This document shows, piece after piece, positions 62,601 through 64,000 of a DNA stretch of 64,000 nucleotides. The notes below the pieces were generated by a model. It saw only the letters and a program-made list of their open reading frames with translations, made no database searches and had not been told where the DNA came from. The translations under genes were made by a program, and so were the position numbers. The DNA is from Rhodocyclales bacterium. GTDB lineage: Bacteria > Pseudomonadota > Gammaproteobacteria > Burkholderiales > Rhodocyclaceae. The stretch lies in NCBI GenBank assembly GCA_016235165.1, contig JACRLX010000020.1, positions 46,576 to 110,575 of the forward strand. Reading direction: 5' to 3'. Within the stretch, counting starts at the first letter, position 1. Every line of letters starts with the position of its first letter.

Positions 62601-64000
62601 AGGCTGCTGCCATCGGCAAAGCGCACATGTTGCAGGCCAAATCCCCAAAGCGACGAGTCCGAATAAGCCCCATCCGGGTCGTCCTGAACCAGTACCCCTT
62701 CGTTATTGCCGAAGCCAATGGACAAGGCGTTTTGGCAAGTATCGTCCGGGTCGTTCAAGTACTCCGAACGAACCTGGATGGTCAAGTCGGCGGCCGTAAT
62801 TCCCGGGCCGAATACGATGGAATCATCGCCGTAGGCAGTCGTGTAGATGTAATCAAAGCCCTCGCCCCGTCCGATCCGATACTCGTTGGTACCGTAGCCG
62901 CCAAACAAGCGATCATCGCCCCGACCACCGATCAGGACATCGTTGCCATCCACGCCGTAAACCGTGTCGTTGCCGGCGCCGCCATCGAGGGTATCGTCAG
63001 TCTCCATGCCCACGATATAGTCGTCGGCGCCGGTCACCTGGCTGGCCAGAGACTGGATCGACGCTGCATCCCACACCGTGCCGTCGGCCAGCACGATCTG
63101 CTCCACCCGCGTCGCCGTCGAACCAAACCAATGCAGTACGCGCACGGCATCCTCGCTGCCCGTCACCTGCACCAGCAAGTCGAGGCCCTCGATGCCGAGG
63201 CTCACCTCGCCCGCGGTCAGGTCGGCCAGTTGCAGGGTATCGATGTTCCCCGCCGTCCCGTCCTGCTCGATGATCGTGTCCTGCCCACCGCCGCGGCGGA
63301 AGACATAGGTATCGTTGCCCAGTCCCCCGGAAAGCACGTCTTCCGCCTTGCCGCCCGCCAGCACATCGTCAGTTGCATAACCGGTCAACACGTCCGCGCC
63401 GTCCGTGCCGATCAGCGCCCGGCGCCGTAGTTCCGTCGCGTCCCACACCACGCCGTCAGCGAACTCGACACGGCTCACGCCCTGCTGCGCGCCGTCCGCG
63501 AACCAACCCGTCACCGTCACCGCATCGCCGACTGCGGTCGTCAACACCATGTCGCTGTCCTGCCGCCGGACTACCGCCGTATCCGCAGCGGTGCTGGCAA
63601 ACAGCAACCTATCATTGCCCGCGTCGTCCCGTACCTCATCCTGCCCGTCGCCGGCATGGAACACGTAGCTATCGTCCCCGCCCGAGCCTGCCAGGACGTC
63701 ATTGCCCTGATGGCCAACCAGCGTATCGGCCCCCGCATAGCCCACCAACTGGTCCGTCCCCGCGCCGCCGACCAGCGATACACGCTTGATCTCCGCTTCA
63801 TCCCAGCGCGTGCCATCGGCAAACGCCACCGTCTCGACCAGCGCACCGCCGCCGTCGGCCCAGTTCGCCAAGGTCAGGCTGTCCCCCAAGGGGACTTCCT
63901 GCGGGGCGTCCGCGCCGCCGTCCAGCCTCAACACGATGTCCTGCCCCACATGCCGCACCGTAACCTCGCCCGCGGCGATGCCCGCCGCGAACTCGACCCG
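56687..64000 (-). CDS. Giant RTX calcium-binding protein, 5' part outside window
   Basis: 2,437 residues are visible; the frame is open to the right edge, so the N-terminus is missing. From the edge inward there are RTX blocks (GGxGxDxL nonapeptides, e.g. GGAGNDTLVG-like) interspersed with 'haemolysin-related' segments ending in F-ADG-T-x-W, then six Ig-like (He_PIG/cadherin-type) domains of 101 residues (about 1450-1957), a further RTX block, a linker, and a His-rich tail (about 2294-2330). Calcium should fold it after export through the HlyD-type channel encoded next. Likely a surface adhesin or S-layer-like protein; no enzyme domain was seen. Confidence 0.9.
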   Translation of the reverse strand, partial: RVEFAAGIAAGEVTVRHVGQDIVLRLDGGADAPQEVPLGDSLTLANWADGGGALVETVAFADGTRWDEAEIKRVSLVGGAGTDQLVGYAGADTLVGHQGNDVLAGSGGDDSYVFHAGDGQDEVRDDAGNDRLLFASTAADTAVVRRQDSDMVLTTAVGDAVTVTGWFADGAQQGVSRVEFADGVVWDATELRRRALIGTDGADVLTGYATDDVLAGGKAEDVLSGGLGNDTYVFRRGGGQDTIIEQDGTAGNIDTLQLADLTAGEVSLGIEGLDLLVQVTGSEDAVRVLHWFGSTATRVEQIVLADGTVWDAASIQSLASQVTGADDYIVGMETDDTLDGGAGNDTVYGVDGNDVLIGGRGDDRLFGGYGTNEYRIGRGEGFDYIYTTAYGDDSIVFGPGITAADLTIQVRSEYLNDPDDTCQNALSIGFGNNEGVLVQDDPDGAYSDSSLWGFGLQHVRFADGSSLSIDELIDRADDGVIGGHFAYGGGEFLRGSVAEDDITGGYGADAIDARDQDDYVYAGGGDDLIAGGSGKDELYGGWGNDVIAGGRGDDFIAGGDGFNVDVNVIAYNRGDGADILSCLAGAADSLSFGGGLRPADVACYRNTSGELVLLDGRSGDAVTLRGDLTYVQFIDVSGSHQVFDMAALLDAFSAEIDGAGADAPFALFADAAAYTVNVEGVLGGDRALAYAQLGDLFAQPLAFALGAADDVIEGSVLSDVIDAGEGNNVIVAGAGSDVIDSGAGDDTVDAGSGNDIVNTGAGNDIIDAGAGNDAIWVVGDGVKRVAGGAGDDSFYFSRGAQLVIDDKESPGETNTLVFDADIAPEEVIASIEGGQLVLRIGEDGMGGEVRFANFNPADPLGSAAVGDIAFEYAGFSWDWLLDQGISMVGTEGDDVFVGGYGDDRIVAFGGNDLIVGGAGYDTLEGGAGNDTYLFSPGDRADTISDSASASAGNAVRFGDGIAAGDLSLSIAYDDDADDGSSIVTVHVGADGDSLAFAGVWADDVGGNPPVATFDFADGTVLSWNELMDFGFRFEGVDSYSDFVGTDRSDNFLIQGTDNVLAGGAGDDTYWIDAAAERTTVVDDAVPGAGNTMRFADGPSPSDVNLHWDGNWYLSTPDGSDIAMRSSSDWNDATGASIYDRVVDNFVFADGTAVDFSELLERGVYIGGWADTDGTIAGTPWRDFISGTEDNDIIGGSAGGDTLHGLAGDDTYIYNRGDGKVTIDDVAGMEEGNTLRFGAGITLDDMVRSLRFTAPDGGNPGEFIIRLGDTGDEVHIAGFDPEDPDIGTHGVDRFIFSDGTEISFRQMIRNTFVVQGGADNDELTGTALGDRLYGYEGDDLLQSGLSSDVLTGGEGDDTLVGGEGNDVYILDIGSGNDVIADSTLAARENLLVFGPGVMRQDLSFEYQPGGLLLRYGGLDSVLLSGWSGSTGEEVASTLEFSDGSQVALADLLNRAPVVTQTLDVLSATEDAGFTWTLPSGLFADPDAGDTLNIVVTGAGGELLPEWVSFDPITATLRGTPANGDVGSVDIEILGSDSFGLAATAYATLTVTNTNDAPEVGAGITAQTAVEDAAFSYTVAADAFVDVDVGDSLSYSVSLVDGSALPIWLSFDEQTRTFSGTPENADVGSLEVRITATDLDGAGVSQSFSLGISNTNDAPEVGAGITAQTATEDASFSYTVATNAFTDVDAGDTLSYGATRTDGSSLPSWLSFDAQTRTFSGTPLNADVGSLNLTVTARDLAGASASQSFSLTVANTNDSPEVGAGITAQTAIEDTAFSYTVAANAFADVDVGDTLSYGTALADGSALPSWLSFDAQTRTFSGTPMNADVGSLDLRVTATDQAGASARQSFSLSVANTNDAPSFSGVLPDLRVKVGTSLSWLPPSGSFTDVDLGDILTYSAMLVDGGPLPVWLSVDSATGRITGTPAPGDQGSVDLLVVATDGAGASASGALSLDVAFSFPGQLRVGTRGSDVLLGTEDDDVFDGRCGSDTLIGAGGDDLYLVADRNDCIVEQAGGGFDTVWADTSFVLPDQVEALGLVGGGDFNGDGNGLGNLLSGNRGDNRLDGKAGDDVLLGNAGEDSLSGGAGLDALDGGLGDDLLEDGDGAGFVAGGAGDDLVRLAAGNDVIGFNRGDGRDSVVGGDGQNDTLSLGGGLRMADLVLRKKGKDLVVDLGCNDSLVLTDWYKSTANRNVAVLQVATRDAAGSFMRYDFAALVKRFDAVLAANKRADSWSPAGEAARFALGGATTEVAAGVLAATYAAAGSLDGVRPEEASTALAAPRTDAQADSWLPDVPLPPGSDGHGHGHGHGHGHDDDHHGHRHGGHDRSRHDDRHAPSLSLIGQRELDDAWRAWQWHGGQASGAPSPIDYAVGWARLRDFLSGRHGHGGWDDGGCGAPCGSDWRHFAGSGNDPCRAGGRDTFGLMGDRLKGFDGLREGFERLR
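57010..57118 (-). other. Histidine-rich segment of the RTX protein
   Basis: The region encodes alternating GH pairs followed by DDDHHGHRHGGHDRSRHDDRH; roughly 15 His in 35 residues. It resembles metal-binding tails and is distinct from the RTX repeats around it. Confidence 0.8.
58130..59640 (-). repeat. Tandem 303-bp repeats encoding Ig-like domains
   Basis: The unit boundary (TCGTTGGTGTT on the plus strand) falls at 58431, 58734, 59037 and 59340, an exact 303-base period. The three central units are close in sequence, and one more diverged unit lies on each side with the same length. Such near-identical tandems can expand or contract by recombination. Confidence 0.85.

Noticed and set aside
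59624..63430. Long open frame (1268 codons) on the plus strand
   Set aside because: Antisense to the RTX gene; the regular RTX codon pattern keeps the opposite frame open. Its translation has no family motif and no ribosome site.

Overview
The window is GC-rich, densely coding DNA from a Gram-negative bacterium. The gene content suggests a betaproteobacterium, most likely of the Rhodocyclales: Hyb- and Hox-type hydrogenases, sigma-54 promoters, a GlrKR-type system, and class II ribonucleotide reductase. The taxonomic placement is inferred from gene types, not measured. No rRNA, tRNA, CRISPR array or insertion sequence was recognised.

Layout. (1) 1-0.7 kb: a Xre/RES toxin-antitoxin pair cut by the left edge. 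(2) 0.8-9.1 kb, minus strand: a membrane-bound uptake [NiFe] hydrogenase operon hybO-hybA-hybB-hybC-hybD-hypC-hybE followed by a thiamine-diphosphate enzyme, with a sigma-54 (-24/-12) promoter upstream of hybO. (3) 9.4-17.1 kb: a bacteriohemerythrin with an FNR-type promoter, a multi-PAS GGDEF/EAL protein, a GST-like protein and a SWIM/SNF2 helicase. (4) 17.4-25.5 kb: nickel and hydrogen genes. These are a NiCoT-type nickel permease with a NikR-type operator in front of it, NikR itself with an HD-domain and a VOC-domain protein, and the NAD-reducing soluble hydrogenase hoxFUYH plus its protease hoxW. (5) 25.8-33.8 kb: a sensor kinase, lipoprotein and sigma-54 activator operon (glrK-qseG-glrR type), followed by two transcription units. 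Each unit begins with two TGTC-N10-GACA-like sites about 65 bp apart and a -24/-12 promoter. The first unit encodes small envelope proteins; the second starts with a small secreted protein.

(6) 33.9-43.3 kb: HflX, then metabolic genes (3-hydroxyacid dehydrogenase-like protein, short-chain dehydrogenase, epimerase, BASS transporter, a second ThDP enzyme, AraC-type regulator, PQQ-type sugar dehydrogenase). (7) 43.4-53.4 kb: a second hemerythrin, an ECF sigma/anti-sigma pair, a MaoC-Pta fusion with acetate kinase, NrdJ with NrdR-like boxes, an MBL-fold hydrolase and a Ser/Thr kinase with a cyclic-nucleotide-binding domain. (8) 53.5-64 kb: an aldehyde dehydrogenase, a truncated AMP-ligase, a type I secretion adaptor (HlyD family) and the C-terminal 2,437 residues of a giant RTX protein with 101-residue Ig-like repeats and a histidine-rich tail.

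How it fits together: regions 2 and 4 form a hydrogen/nickel island with two NiFe enzymes, nickel import, nickel sensing, and sigma-54 and FNR-type control signals. Region 5 looks like a self-contained envelope-stress circuit, with activator, DNA sites and target genes all within 8 kb. A 26-27 bp motif is scattered through at least five intergenic spacers and several coding regions.
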